Assembly (NCBI GenBank): GCA_029287235.1
Contig: JARFRM010000224.1
Coordinates: forward strand, 41,587 to 105,586
Source of the DNA: Thermoanaerobaculales bacterium
Lineage (GTDB): Bacteria; Acidobacteriota; Thermoanaerobaculia; Thermoanaerobaculales; Sulfomarinibacteraceae
Reading direction: 5' to 3'
DNA: 64,000 nt
A model generated the notes under the pieces. That model saw nothing but the letters and a program-made list of their open reading frames with translations, did not search any database and was not told the origin of the DNA. The first letter of the stretch is position 1. Each line of letters opens with the position of its first letter. Below are positions 37,266 to 46,592 of this stretch, in pieces. A program made the position numbers and the translations under genes.

Positions 37266-38057
37266 TCACTTCATGGACTGGATATTGACGCCGAAGAAGA
37301 GTTGGAACTGGGGCTGGCCGGCATCGCCGCTGCTCAGGATGGTGAACTGCGGTTCGAAGAACGCATTGATGACCTTTTTGCCCGCCTTGACGACCTTGCC
37401 GACACCCATACCAAACGGCACCATCCAACTATCGTTTTCGAAATTGTATGTCCAGACGCCGGTAGAACGCAGATACCAGCCCTTGCCCATCTGCACCATG
37501 CCGAACGGCTGCACCGCGGCGAGACTACTTTCGCCGTCGCCGGCCACGTCGGTTTGATATGTCACGAGGCCGCCCCACTGGAAGAGGTCCGACCTGGCAT
37601 CAAAGAGAACCAAGGCTGCACCGAGATCCCAGGTGTCACCACCGGGGACATCGCCGGTGCTTGTGGGAAAGGCCGCCAACGGGCCTGCACCTAAGGTGAT
37701 TTCGGGGTTCTTCATTTTGAACAGGTAGGCCGCAAAAGCGTTGGCCGGGCCCAGACCGGTTACTGAGCCCTCTGCTGTCGGCACTCGATTCACCGGCAAG
37801 GAGGCGCGGAGCAACCAGTCACCCTTGAACAGTCTGAACGGCTGGGCGTAACGGATCCAGAGGGTATTGGCAGTGTCGTCGACCTCGTCGAGATCCGAGA
37901 TGTAGTAGTTGTGGAAGTTCAGCGTCGTGAAACTCGCCAGCGGGTTGTTCGCCTGTTTCATGGCTTCCGTATCACTCTCCTCGGCTTGTGTCGAACCGCA
38001 GAGTGCGAAGATGGAAAGAGCCGCTACCACGAAAGCACCTCGTCCTATTTTGAGCAT
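37266..38057 (-). CDS. Outer-membrane beta-barrel (transporter-like) protein
   Basis: 263 residues. Signal peptide cleaved near STQA. Alternating amphipathic strands (TLWIRYAQPFRLFKGDWLLRASLPV, FAAYLFKMKNPEITLGAGP, FFEPQFTILSSG, FQLFFGVNIQ) suggest a 12-14-stranded barrel like the phenol MetA/channel group. No plug domain. Substrate unknown. It lies within the 4.2-kb segment bounded by palindromic elements A and B. Confidence 0.72.
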   Translation of the reverse strand: MLKIGRGAFVVAALSIFALCGSTQAEESDTEAMKQANNPLASFTTLNFHNYYISDLDEVDDTANTLWIRYAQPFRLFKGDWLLRASLPVNRVPTAEGSVTGLGPANAFAAYLFKMKNPEITLGAGPLAAFPTSTGDVPGGDTWDLGAALVLFDARSDLFQWGGLVTYQTDVAGDGESSLAAVQPFGMVQMGKGWYLRSTGVWTYNFENDSWMVPFGMGVGKVVKAGKKVINAFFEPQFTILSSGDAGQPQFQLFFGVNIQSMK

Positions 38058-38368
38058 TCTCTACTCTTTTCTCCCATGAGGGGATCCGAAATCCACTTCA
38101 ACATACCATTCCAGAGTAGGGCCGTCGGAGAAGATGTACATTTCTCGTTTTGGGTGAGAAACGAGGGGTGTGGGGGATTCAGGCCGAAGGAATGAAAAAT
38201 GAAAAATTAACAATGAAAAATTTCGGAGGGATCGTTCTCCTCCCTCAGCGGCTCAATCGGCCAGTCCTCAATTCTTCACTTCTCATTTCTCATTTTTCAT
38301 TTCCCAGGCGTGTACCAGAACGCCTACGCAACGTCGCAGGATGCGGGCCTCAAGGCCTCGAGCTGTGG
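38058..38368. repeat. AT-rich heptamer repeats, inverted arrangement
   Basis: Plus strand near 38196-38225 reads AATGAAA-AATGAAA-AATTAAC-AATGAAA. About 55 bp on, 38277-38307 carries TTCTCAT-TTCTCAT-TTTTCAT, the complement in the opposite orientation, so the tracts could pair into a long hairpin. Marked AT-richness stands out from the surroundings. No gene. Confidence 0.5.
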
Positions 38369-38494
38369 TTAGTAGGCGTCGCCGCGGGGGAGGATGGCGT
38401 AGGAGTGGAGCACTCTTGACTCTCGATTCGGGGTCAGGAGGATCCGCCATCCCCCGATCCGAACCCTGAAATCGCCCTTGAGACTGCCGGTCAA
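38369..38494 (-). pseudogene. RelE/ParE-like toxin C-terminal remnant
   Basis: The last 41 codons of the frame (LTGSLKGDFRVRIGGWRILL through PRGDAY) match the C-terminal half of RelE-family mRNA interferases: L-x-G-d-f-R-v-R-x-G-x-x-R and a closing R-x-x-x-Y. It is joined in frame to the end of the group II intron reverse transcriptase, with no toxin N-terminus or antitoxin. A chimeric junction and not a working toxin. Confidence 0.6.
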
Positions 38495-39850
38495 GGGTCG
38501 CACGCGAGGGTGGCTGTTTGAGAGGGCTTGGTGTACCCCGGGTAACCGAGAGCACCGCCAGGGTCCGCAGTTGGAGTAGGCGGTTTTCCGCGCCTTATCC
38601 GGTCGAAGACCCAAGGCAATGGGACGTTTCCTTCGGGTCCGTGGCGTCTTCCAATGCCGCCAGCACAGCCACCGGAGCCGCCGCCGGACGTATCCATCCG
38701 GGCCGCTAAAGCTCCAAGCCGTCTGTGCAAATCGGTAGTAGTTGTACCACCCACGTAGAATCGGCTTCAGCTGCTTGATGACAGACTCGATTGATTGCCC
38801 CCTGCCGCGCGGCGGCCTATCACCTCTCGCACTTTTCCTCGGAGTCGTTGAAGCGTCCCCCGTGGAAGTGTCAGGCGTGTACTGCCGTCTTTCAGGTAGA
38901 TCATCGAGTACCCAAGGAATGTGCACTCGTCGACCCGGGCCACCTTGCTCTTGTCTCGGTTCACTCTCAAACGCAGCTTCTTTGCCAGAAACTGCTCCAG
39001 TGATCCGAGCACCCGCTCGCCTGCTCTGCGGCTCTTCACACATACGATGAAATCGTCCGCATAGCGGGCGAAGCGGTGACCGCGTCGCTCAAGCTCCCAG
39101 TCCAGGTCGTCGAGCAGGATACTGCTGAGCAGTGGTGACAGAGGTCCCCCTTGCGGGGTCCCTTTGAGCCTCTGGCTCTCCAACCCACCGAGCATCAGCC
39201 CGGCTTGCAGGTCTCTCCGGATCGTCCGCTGGATGCGCTTGTCCTGGATTCTGCGAGCCACTCGGGACATCAGCACGTCATTCTGTACCTCATCGAAAAA
39301 CTTCGCCAGATCACAGTCTACGATCCACGCGTATCCCTCCTCCACGTAGTCTATCATCTGACATACCGCATCTGTTGCTCGTCGCCCCGGGGCGAAATCC
39401 ATAGCTGTGCTCGGAAAACGTCGAGTCGATTCTGGGCTGAACCGCCTGCAATATCGCCTGCTGGATCAGCCTGTCTGCCACCGTCGGTATCCCTAGCTGG
39501 CGCTTCCCGCCATTCGGCTTCGGTATCTCCACCCCGAGCACGGCCTGAGGCTTGTATCGGCCCTCTAGCAATGCCTTCTCGATCTGCTGCCAGCCTTTGC
39601 CTTTCAAGAACTCCACAAGTCCGTCGACGGTCATTCCGTCCACCCCTGGGGCTCCCTTGTTGGCTTTGACTCGCCGCAGTGCCTTCTCGACATTCTCCGC
39701 TCCCAGCACCTCCTCCATGGTCGCCTTCGCGACCACGTCCTTCCGTGATCTGGTGTTCTCGCCACCCGCCGCTGTCGCTTGGTGCTCGTTCCCAGCCCGC
39801 CCGGCAGTTCCGCTGCCCGCGCAGAAAGGTCTTTCCGGCATCTCAGCCAT
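38495..39850 (-). pseudogene. Group II intron reverse transcriptase/maturase, two frameshifts
   Basis: Three overlapping minus-strand ORFs together give a nearly full LtrA-like protein: RVKANKGAPGVDGMTVDG and SEHSYGFRPG in the first, the catalytic RYADD and GTPQGGPLSPLLS in the second, and the maturase motif LKPILRGWYNYYRF plus GPWRCSRLP in the third. The frames change inside a CCCCGGGG run (about 39384-39393) and a five-G run (about 38798-38802). Removing one base at the first and adjusting one at the second restores continuity. No endonuclease domain is visible. Confidence 0.85.
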
Positions 39851-40322
39851 CTGTCTGCTCCTTCTTCAACTGTCGAGAGTTACGCACCAGCTCTCCTCGC
39901 TTCGCGGAGCCCTTTGGCGGGCTTCCCCGCCTACTATGGCTCCGGCTGACTTCTGACCCTCCAGATTGCCCCTCAGGGGTGAAGCGCCAGATCTCCCGGG
40001 GTAAGACGCGTGACCTTCCTTCCATCTGCCCGTCGCATATACATGTCGACCTCCCGTATGACTTTCGGGTTTGGTGTCCTACGCCACCTCGCCCAGGTCT
40101 TCCATGCCTCGTATGCGATTCGTGTTCCTCGGGCCGAAAGTTCGCCTACAGCTTCCTTCAGACACCTCCTCGCGGAGGTTGCCCTTGCTGTTCGGCTCGG
40201 AGTTCCCGTTACCTAGGCCTCCAGAGGACTCTCACCTCCTAGTCACTTCCCGGCTCGGTTTCCCTTACCGGTTCTCAAGATACGTGCACCATGCACTTCG
40301 CTTCGCGCCATGCCCGGCTCAC
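38495..40322 (-). mobile_element. Decayed group II intron, 3' end missing
   Basis: Comprises the broken reverse transcriptase and, upstream of it on the minus strand, about 470 bp of structured non-coding sequence with intron-like helices and GAAA-type loops (e.g. GGTAAGGGAAACCGAG). The upstream limit is placed where GTGAGCC begins directly next to palindromic element B; this boundary is inferred. Downstream of the reverse transcriptase, where domains V and VI should lie, the sequence switches to a RelE-like tail, so the intron appears 3'-truncated and immobile. Confidence 0.65.
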
Positions 40323-40471
40323 GTAGGGTGGGCTTAAGCCCACCTTCAGAGTCGTTGACGTCGGTGTGGCGATGTACGCCAGTCCAGGGACGCAGACGTC
40401 GGGGTTGTCTGACTTCGTGGTAAGCCACGGGTTCTTCGATGCCTCTGAAGGTGGGCCCAGGCCCGCCCTAC
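40323..40471. repeat. 149-bp palindromic element, copy B
   Basis: Starts GTAGGGTGGGCTTAAGCCCA and ends GGGCCCAGGCCCGCCCTAC. Same length as copy A, in inverse orientation, and gap-free when aligned. Its left end can fold as a strong GGTGGGCTTAAGCCCACC hairpin, right at the inferred 5' end of the group II intron. Confidence 0.8.
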
Positions 40472-40530
40472 GTCGGGCCATGAACGCGCCTAGGCTCACC
40501 CACCCTCGGGCACGGATTTACCTATCGAGT

Positions 40531-40560
40531 AGAAAAGGGGCGGGTGTCAAACCCGCCCCT
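40531..40560 (-). terminator. Terminator on the minus strand
   Basis: Read on the minus strand: AGGGGCGGGT-TTGAC-ACCCGCCCCT followed by TTTCT. A perfect 10-bp stem plus T-run, about 30 bp after the DUF1214 remnant stop, so probably the original terminator of that gene and now serving the GTPase transcript. Confidence 0.75.
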
Positions 40561-40587
40561 ACGAAACTGCAATCTGAATCCTGCAAC

Positions 40588-40858
40588 CTACTCGATCAGC
40601 TCGAGGTCATTGAGCACCCAGTTCTTCTCGTTTCTATCGGGCGCCTCGGGGCCGAAGTAGACATCGACCGTACCGTCGGCATTGACGACGGGGTCATCGA
40701 GGCTGCCAACCGACGTGTTCCTGTTGCCCCGATATCGAGCAGGCTCCGGGTCATCGGATCGTAGGCCGAGATCGCCCAGAAACGCTTGACGGGTGGATTC
40801 GCCGGAACCCGCAGACGGTATTGCTGACCCCCGTCCAGATATCGGCCCTCGATCCCTC
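40588..40858 (-). pseudogene. DUF1254/DUF1214 protein C-terminal remnant with frameshift
   Basis: Directly after the dynamin-like GTPase stop. One frame gives GGQQYRLRVPANPPVKRFWA and SAYDPMTRSLLD. After a frame change near GATATCGGGGC the other gives NTSVGSLDDPVV, DGTVDVYFGPEAP and EKNWVL before a stop. Together these are the conserved end of DUF1214 (KxFWsvxxYdp, S-x-d, DGSvdlyfGp, NW). The N-terminal part is absent. Confidence 0.75.
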
Positions 40859-40860
40859 GC

Positions 40861-42597
40861 TCAGAGAAGATCCTTCACCCGCAAACGGAAGGACTCGACC
40901 TTGTCGGCGAGTCCACCCAACTCACGCTGTTCGGATTGGAGTCGGTCCGACTCGGTGCGGACAAAGCGAGTGTAGGGCGCGATGGTGTTGGCGAGCCTGG
41001 TGCGGCTGCGTTCGGACTCGCTGGCGAACTGGGCCTTCAGGGCACCCATGATCTCGGTGCGCAGGGCGGCGATCTTCTCCTTGAGTTCAGCTTTGGCCTT
41101 GCGCCGACGGTGCGGCAGGATGAAAAGCCCGAGGGAGAAGAGCAGCCCTGCGGCGAGCAGACCGGTGACATCGGCCGCTGTCGAAGAGGCGGCGATGGCC
41201 ACGGTGGCTCCGAGACCCACGGCTCCGACCCCGGCCAAAGCGGTCCCGGTGACGGCCTTGGAGACATCGTCGGCCATCCGTCGGGCTTCGGCTGCGCGGT
41301 CATAGCTCGCGAGGCCGTCGGCGGCGGCGCGCCCGACGGTGGCGAGCAAGCGTCCTCTGTCGGCCTCAAATCGGCCGCCCACCTCGCCGACCATGCGATC
41401 GGCATGGGCCGCGGCGCGGCGGTTGACGTGGTTGACCACCGACTGCCACTGGGCGAGATCGGACTCCACCAGCCAGTCGATGAGCGACTCGGTCTTGGCC
41501 TCGACCTGCTGCGGCGCGTCGGCGACCACCTCGGCTCCGAAACGATCCTTCAGGACCTCCTTGTCGAAGAGGCTCGTCAGCCTGCTCAAGCGGACGGTCT
41601 CGTCAAAGAAGGTGAGGCCGCGTTTTTCCATCGAGAGCAGCACGTTCTCGATGTCCGCAAGACGCAGCCCGAACTCGCGATCCACATCGTCGGCCCAGGT
41701 GGCGGTCTGGGCTTCGATGTCTTCGATGGTTGTCAGGTCATCGGCGAGCAGCGTGAGACGCCCGTCCACCGCCTCGAGCCCGAGCCCGAGCAGCCGCGCC
41801 GCCACCCCGACGGGATTGCCGAGCTTGAGCCTGATCCGTTCGTCGTCATCGAGGGTCGCTTGTAGCCAGTCCTCGATCTCGGGCAGCCCGCTGGCGGCCA
41901 GCTCCTCAGCGTCGTCGTTGGTGCGAGCGTTTTTCGCCTGGAGCGCTGAAACCGGGAAGACCCGGGGGGCCGAACCGAGCAGGTGCATCCCGTTGGATCG
42001 CACCCAGTTGAGAACCTCGGAGACGTCACCCGGCGTCTTGAGAATGTCGATCTTGTTGACCGCGACGACGACCTTCTTGCCCCATTCGCGGATGCGTTCG
42101 AGAAAGGCCCGCTCGGACTCCGAGAACGGTCGATCGGCCGAGGTGACGAATAGCACGAGGTCCGCGCGGGGGACATACTCGGTGGTCAGCGCCTCGTGGC
42201 TGCGGTCGAGGGCGTTGGTGCCCGGGGTGTCGACCAACGAGAGTTGACGGAGGATCTCCACCGGCGCCGTCAGCTTCTCGGAGACGCCATCGATGGGTTC
42301 CCTGCCCTCGGTCTCGCCCCACGACAGAAGGTGGATCTTGGCGGTGGTCGGTGTGACCCCCTCGGTGAGGAGGTCGCGACCGAGCAGGACGTTGATCAGC
42401 GCCGATTTGCCGGCGTTGAACTCACCGACGATGACGAGCAGAAAGAGCTCGTCGAGCTGACGCAGACTCTCGGCAAGGGCTCCCCGCTCGTCTGCCGCGA
42501 CGTCATTGCGCTCCAGCGCGACCGCAACCTCGGTGAGCAGCTCGCGCTCGTCGCGAAGAAGCTCCTGTTGCTGCGGCGGGAGAATCGTGTCAAGCAT
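40861..42597 (-). CDS. Dynamin-family (BDLP-like) GTPase
   Basis: 578 residues from the ATG encoding MLDTILPPQQ. GTPase motifs: G1 GEFNAGKS, G2 Thr in TPTTAKIH, G3 DTPG, G4 NKID. A helical stalk follows, with two adjacent hydrophobic helices near residues 485-525 (VGLGATVAIAASS, LLAAGLLFSLGLFIL) that would insert into membrane. This is the layout of bacterial dynamin-like proteins that tubulate or repair membranes. The gene ends abutting the DUF1214 remnant. Confidence 0.9.
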   Translation of the reverse strand: MLDTILPPQQQELLRDERELLTEVAVALERNDVAADERGALAESLRQLDELFLLVIVGEFNAGKSALINVLLGRDLLTEGVTPTTAKIHLLSWGETEGREPIDGVSEKLTAPVEILRQLSLVDTPGTNALDRSHEALTTEYVPRADLVLFVTSADRPFSESERAFLERIREWGKKVVVAVNKIDILKTPGDVSEVLNWVRSNGMHLLGSAPRVFPVSALQAKNARTNDDAEELAASGLPEIEDWLQATLDDDERIRLKLGNPVGVAARLLGLGLEAVDGRLTLLADDLTTIEDIEAQTATWADDVDREFGLRLADIENVLLSMEKRGLTFFDETVRLSRLTSLFDKEVLKDRFGAEVVADAPQQVEAKTESLIDWLVESDLAQWQSVVNHVNRRAAAHADRMVGEVGGRFEADRGRLLATVGRAAADGLASYDRAAEARRMADDVSKAVTGTALAGVGAVGLGATVAIAASSTAADVTGLLAAGLLFSLGLFILPHRRRKAKAELKEKIAALRTEIMGALKAQFASESERSRTRLANTIAPYTRFVRTESDRLQSEQRELGGLADKVESFRLRVKDLL

Positions 42598-42725
42598 GGT
42601 GCGAGTGTACCGCGCCTCCGCGCGCACACTCCAAATGAGGAATGATGATTGACATCACAGCCGATCTTCATGTGAATGAGGGTTCGCTGCGATGGATTTC
42701 ATCATTCCGCATTCTGCATTCATCA
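42598..42725. repeat. Intergenic heptamer-like repeats
   Basis: AATGAGG-AATGATG-ATTGACA near 42638 and, about 60 bp on, ATCATTC-CGCATTC-TGCATTC-ATCATTA in complementary sense. Same style as the 38.2-kb tracts. No gene. Confidence 0.45.
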
Positions 42726-44426
42726 TTAATATCCGGCCGCCATCCCGTCCTTGCGCGACTCCGTCGCTCCTGCGTAGACGCCGGTCTCCGGATTGCGGCG
42801 GATGGCCTGGTAGCCGCCGTAGCCCGGTGCGGCGAGTTCCTGGATCCGATGGCCGCGTCGCATGAGCTCCCGCCGGATCTCGGTCGAGACCCCCGATTCC
42901 AGGTGGACCACCCCGCCACTGGTCATGAGGGTTCCGGTGGGGGCGGATGAACCGGTGTGGCGGAAGCGGGCGGCGTCGCCGGCCTCTTGGAGGTCCATCC
43001 CGAAGTCCACCATGTTGATCATGATCTGGATGTGGCCCTGGGGCTGCATGTCGCCACCCATAACGCCAAAGGCCATATCGGGTACGCCATTTTCTCCCAT
43101 AAAGGCCGGGATGATGGTGTGGAAGGGTCGCTTGCCGGGTTCGAGGACGTTGGGGTGGCCCTCCTCCAGCGTGAAGAGCGCCCCACGGTCCTGGATCCCG
43201 AAACCGAGCTCAGGCACGACATAGCCCGAGCCGAAGCCGGTGTAGTTGGACTGGATCAATGAAACCATCTGGCCGGAAGAATCCGCGGCCACCAGGAAGG
43301 TCGTGTCGCCGTGGATGAGGTGGGGGTTGCCCGGCTCGATGCTCCGTGCCGCACGTGTCATGTCGATGAGCTTCGCGCGCTCGGCCGCGTAGTCCTTACC
43401 GATGAGCTCGGCCACCGGGACCTCGCTGATCGACATGTCGGCGTAGAAGCGGGCCCGATCTTCATAGGCAATCTTCTTGGCTTCGATGAGCAAATGCCAG
43501 AAATCGGGGTTGTCTCGGCCCAGGGCGGAGAGGTCGTAGCCTTCTAAGAGATTGAGGATCTGTAGGGCCGCGATCCCCTGCCCATTGGGAGGCAACTCCC
43601 ACATGGTCCACTCGCGATAGGTCGTGGACACCGGCGCCACCCACTCGCTGGAGTGGTTGGCGAGATCGGCCAACGAGAAGAACCCTCCAACCTTCTCCGA
43701 GTAGGCAACCAGGGCCCGGGCGGTTTCACCGCCGTAGAAGGCATCCCGGCCACCGGCGGCGATCCGCTCCAGGGTGTCGGCCAGTGCCGGGTTGGCAAAG
43801 ATTTCGCCCTCGGCGGGTGTCTTCCCGCCGGGCATGAAGACCTCGGCAAAACCGGGCATCTCCTCAAACTTGGCCGCTCCGCGCGCCCAGGCGCCCGCGA
43901 TGACCCTCGGAACCGGAGCTCCTTCACGGGCCGCGGCGATGGTGGGTTCGAGGAGCCGCGCCATGGGCAGACGACCAAATTTCTCGTGCAGCTCCATCCA
44001 GCCGTCCACGGCTCCCGGCACCGTCCAGGAGTAGGGCGAATAGACTGGGATGGTGCCGTCGGGCTCGGCCGGCACCTTGTCCGGAGTGAGCGCCGCCGGA
44101 GCCCGGCCAGAACCGTTGAGTCCGTGCAGGGTCTCCGTCTCAGGATCCCAGACAATGGCGAAGAGATCGCCGCCGAGGCCGCAGGAGACCGGTTCCATGA
44201 AGGCGAGGGCGGCGTTGACCGCGATGGCCGCATCGACGGCACTGCCGCCGTCCTTGAGCACCGCGACACCGATTTCGACGGCGAGCGGGTGCGCCGCGGC
44301 CACCATCCCATGCTTGGCGTGGACTACGGACCGGGTCGCGAACGAGTTCCCTTCGGGCCGATCAACGGAACCCGCCGCACCGGTCATCATCATCACCACC
44401 GTCATCAGAATCAGAACACGTCGCAT
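42726..44426 (-). CDS. ggt: Gamma-glutamyltransferase (glutathione hydrolase)
   Basis: 566 residues, signal peptide MRRVLILMTVVMMM...GAAGS, so periplasmic. Ntn-hydrolase precursor: the large-subunit motif SCGLGGDLFAIVWD, the autocleavage/nucleophile Thr in HGDTTFLVAAD, and GFGSGYVVPELGFGIQDRG in the small subunit. Cleaves the gamma-glutamyl bond of glutathione and related amides. ATG preceded by GGGAGG. The lid-loop region differs from E. coli GGT, so substrate preference is open. Confidence 0.92.
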   Translation of the reverse strand: MRRVLILMTVVMMMTGAAGSVDRPEGNSFATRSVVHAKHGMVAAAHPLAVEIGVAVLKDGGSAVDAAIAVNAALAFMEPVSCGLGGDLFAIVWDPETETLHGLNGSGRAPAALTPDKVPAEPDGTIPVYSPYSWTVPGAVDGWMELHEKFGRLPMARLLEPTIAAAREGAPVPRVIAGAWARGAAKFEEMPGFAEVFMPGGKTPAEGEIFANPALADTLERIAAGGRDAFYGGETARALVAYSEKVGGFFSLADLANHSSEWVAPVSTTYREWTMWELPPNGQGIAALQILNLLEGYDLSALGRDNPDFWHLLIEAKKIAYEDRARFYADMSISEVPVAELIGKDYAAERAKLIDMTRAARSIEPGNPHLIHGDTTFLVAADSSGQMVSLIQSNYTGFGSGYVVPELGFGIQDRGALFTLEEGHPNVLEPGKRPFHTIIPAFMGENGVPDMAFGVMGGDMQPQGHIQIMINMVDFGMDLQEAGDAARFRHTGSSAPTGTLMTSGGVVHLESGVSTEIRRELMRRGHRIQELAAPGYGGYQAIRRNPETGVYAGATESRKDGMAAGY

Positions 44427-44757
<331 letters not shown>

Positions 44758-45210
44758 TCAGACCCCTTCGAGCACGTGGTCGTCGTACTCGATCTCGAAA
44801 CGAAGCTTGTGCTTGGCCTCTTCCTGGGCGAGTCCGCGAAAGACCCGCTGGAGACCCGCGTCCGTGGTCGCCTCGGCGAGCTTGGTGTAGAGCACGAAGG
44901 CGGCCTTCTCGGCCTTCATAGCGAAGAGCAGGGCCTCCTGATAGGTCATGTTGGGAGCGGTCTTTGGCTCGTCCATGCTCTCGGTGATTCCGAGGTTGGC
45001 CACCTTCTCCTCGATCACCGCGGGAATCTCACCCTGCTTGATCTTGAGCAGACGCGCCTTGTGTCCCTCTTCCTCCTTGGCGAAATGGAGAAAAGCCTCG
45101 CGCATCCCCGGACGTTCCACCTTGTCGGCGAGCTCGTAGTAGAGCGCTGCCGCCTTTTCTTCGTTCGAAATGGCGTAGTCGAGAATATTTTCGATGGTCG
45201 TGAGCTCCAC
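44758..45210 (-). CDS. Ferritin-like di-iron protein (rubrerythrin type, no rubredoxin)
   Basis: 150 residues, GTG start 5 bases after AGGAGG. A four-helix bundle with two E...ExxH sets: SNEEKAAALYYELA with EEEGHKARLL, and MKAEKAAFVLYTKLA with EEAKHKLRFE. There is no C-terminal rubredoxin CxxC. Likely a cytoplasmic peroxide or oxygen detoxification or iron-handling protein. Divergent from the SMUG gene, about 135 bp away. Confidence 0.88.
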   Translation of the reverse strand: MELTTIENILDYAISNEEKAAALYYELADKVERPGMREAFLHFAKEEEGHKARLLKIKQGEIPAVIEEKVANLGITESMDEPKTAPNMTYQEALLFAMKAEKAAFVLYTKLAEATTDAGLQRVFRGLAQEEAKHKLRFEIEYDDHVLEGV

Positions 45211-45345
45211 GAGTTCCTCCTTGAACGTCGGCGCCTTGGTGCGCTGAATCGCCGGCGCCGGGCGGCGCCGTCACTCACTTTATACCGCCCGCTTCCATCA
45301 GAGCAAGAAGGGACCGATGAGAGTGACGGGCTACAATCCCCGACC

Positions 45346-46068
45346 ATGGGTTCTGCGGATCTTGTCGAGATTTCCCGAAGCCTGCGGTCGGAGGTCGACT
45401 CGCTCACTTTCGGTCACCCGGTTTCCCATGTCTACAACCCTCTTGACTATGCTTGGGACATGCATCGCCAGTATCTCCAACGCTTTGGAGGGAGGCCCAG
45501 AGAAGTCGTCCTTCTCGGGATGAACCCGGGACCTTGGGGGATGGCGCAAACGGGTGTGCCCTTCGGCGAGATCACAGCCGTCCGGGACTGGCTGGGTCTG
45601 GAAGCGGAGATCGGGCGACCGGCGAACGAACACACCAAACGGCCTGTCCTCGGTCTCGATTGCCCACGCAGCGAGGTTTCCGGCCGCCGGCTCTGGGGTT
45701 TTGCCGAGGATGTATTCGGAACACCGGAGACATTCTTCCGAACCTTCTTCGTCGCCAATTACTGCCCGCTGCAGTTTCTCGAAAACAGCGGTCGGAACCT
45801 GACGCCGGACAAGTTGACCGCAACCGACCGACGTCCGCTCCTGGAGGTCTGTGACGACGCCCTCCGTCGCACCGTCGAAGCTCTCCGGCCTCGACTTGTC
45901 GTGGGTGTGGGTGCGTTCGCCGAGAAACGGGCTCGGGCCGTTCTCACCGACCACGGCCTCCGGATCGGCCGGATCCTCCACCCAAGCCCCGCCTCACCCG
46001 CCGCCAACCGAGGCTGGGCCGCCGCCGCCGCCAAACAGTTGGAGGAGCTGGGCGTCGATTTGCCCTGA
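45346..46068 (+). CDS. SMUG1-type uracil-DNA glycosylase family protein
   Basis: 240 residues from the ATG encoding MGSADLVEIS; the 459-residue ORF in the track begins far upstream, antisense to the ferritin-like gene. Motif 1 GMNPGPWGMAQTGVPFGE and motif 2 HPSPASPAANRGW are those of the SMUG branch. Removes uracil and oxidised pyrimidines from DNA. Bacterial SMUG1 is sporadic and often transferred. Confidence 0.9.
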   Translation: MGSADLVEISRSLRSEVDSLTFGHPVSHVYNPLDYAWDMHRQYLQRFGGRPREVVLLGMNPGPWGMAQTGVPFGEITAVRDWLGLEAEIGRPANEHTKRPVLGLDCPRSEVSGRRLWGFAEDVFGTPETFFRTFFVANYCPLQFLENSGRNLTPDKLTATDRRPLLEVCDDALRRTVEALRPRLVVGVGAFAEKRARAVLTDHGLRIGRILHPSPASPAANRGWAAAAAKQLEELGVDLP

Positions 46069-46164
46069 GAACGAGACCATATCGCCACATTCGCCCGGGA
46101 CATGCGATATGCTGCATGGGTCCGCCCTTCTCACGGGCAAGGGTGTGAGGGTGGGGAGGAAAGC

Positions 46165-46563
46165 ATGCGCTGGATCTATTCGTGTCCCCATTGCGACGCC
46201 ACATTGAATCCCGAGACCTCCATCGTGCTGCGAGCCGAGCATGAGGACAAGAGGATGCTTGTCGGTTTGCACCCACAGCCGGGGAACTACGAGGTCGAGT
46301 TGCCACCGGATGAAACCATGCCCAAGGGTACTCGTTGGAGCTTCAGCTGTCCCGTTTGTGACCGCAGTCTCGTCTCCGATCTCTCAGACGAGCTCTGCGC
46401 CATCGACATGTGTTCTCACGGCGAACGACACCGAGTCTACTTTTCCAGGATTGCGGGGGAAGAAGCCACATTCGTCGTCAGCGCCGAGGGCATGCTCACC
46501 GACCACGGCGTCCACACGGATCAGTATCTCGAACACCTGGTGCACCTCAAGTACATGAGATAG
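46165..46563 (+). CDS. Zinc-ribbon protein of unknown function
   Basis: 132 residues from the ATG after GGGGAGGA. Two CxxC knuckles (CPHC near residue 8, CPVC near 62) could bind one zinc, then a globular acidic part with many His/Glu. Similar small proteins occur in deltaproteobacteria-like and Acidobacteriota genomes without known function. A very strong hairpin follows 30 bp after the stop. Confidence 0.7.
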   Translation: MRWIYSCPHCDATLNPETSIVLRAEHEDKRMLVGLHPQPGNYEVELPPDETMPKGTRWSFSCPVCDRSLVSDLSDELCAIDMCSHGERHRVYFSRIAGEEATFVVSAEGMLTDHGVHTDQYLEHLVHLKYMR

Positions 46564-46592
46564 GCGAGACCAGCCCACAACAGAGTCGGTTT

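Noticed and set aside
38369-39043. Working RelE toxin
   Set aside because: Only the C-terminal half is present, fused to the RT end, with no antitoxin.
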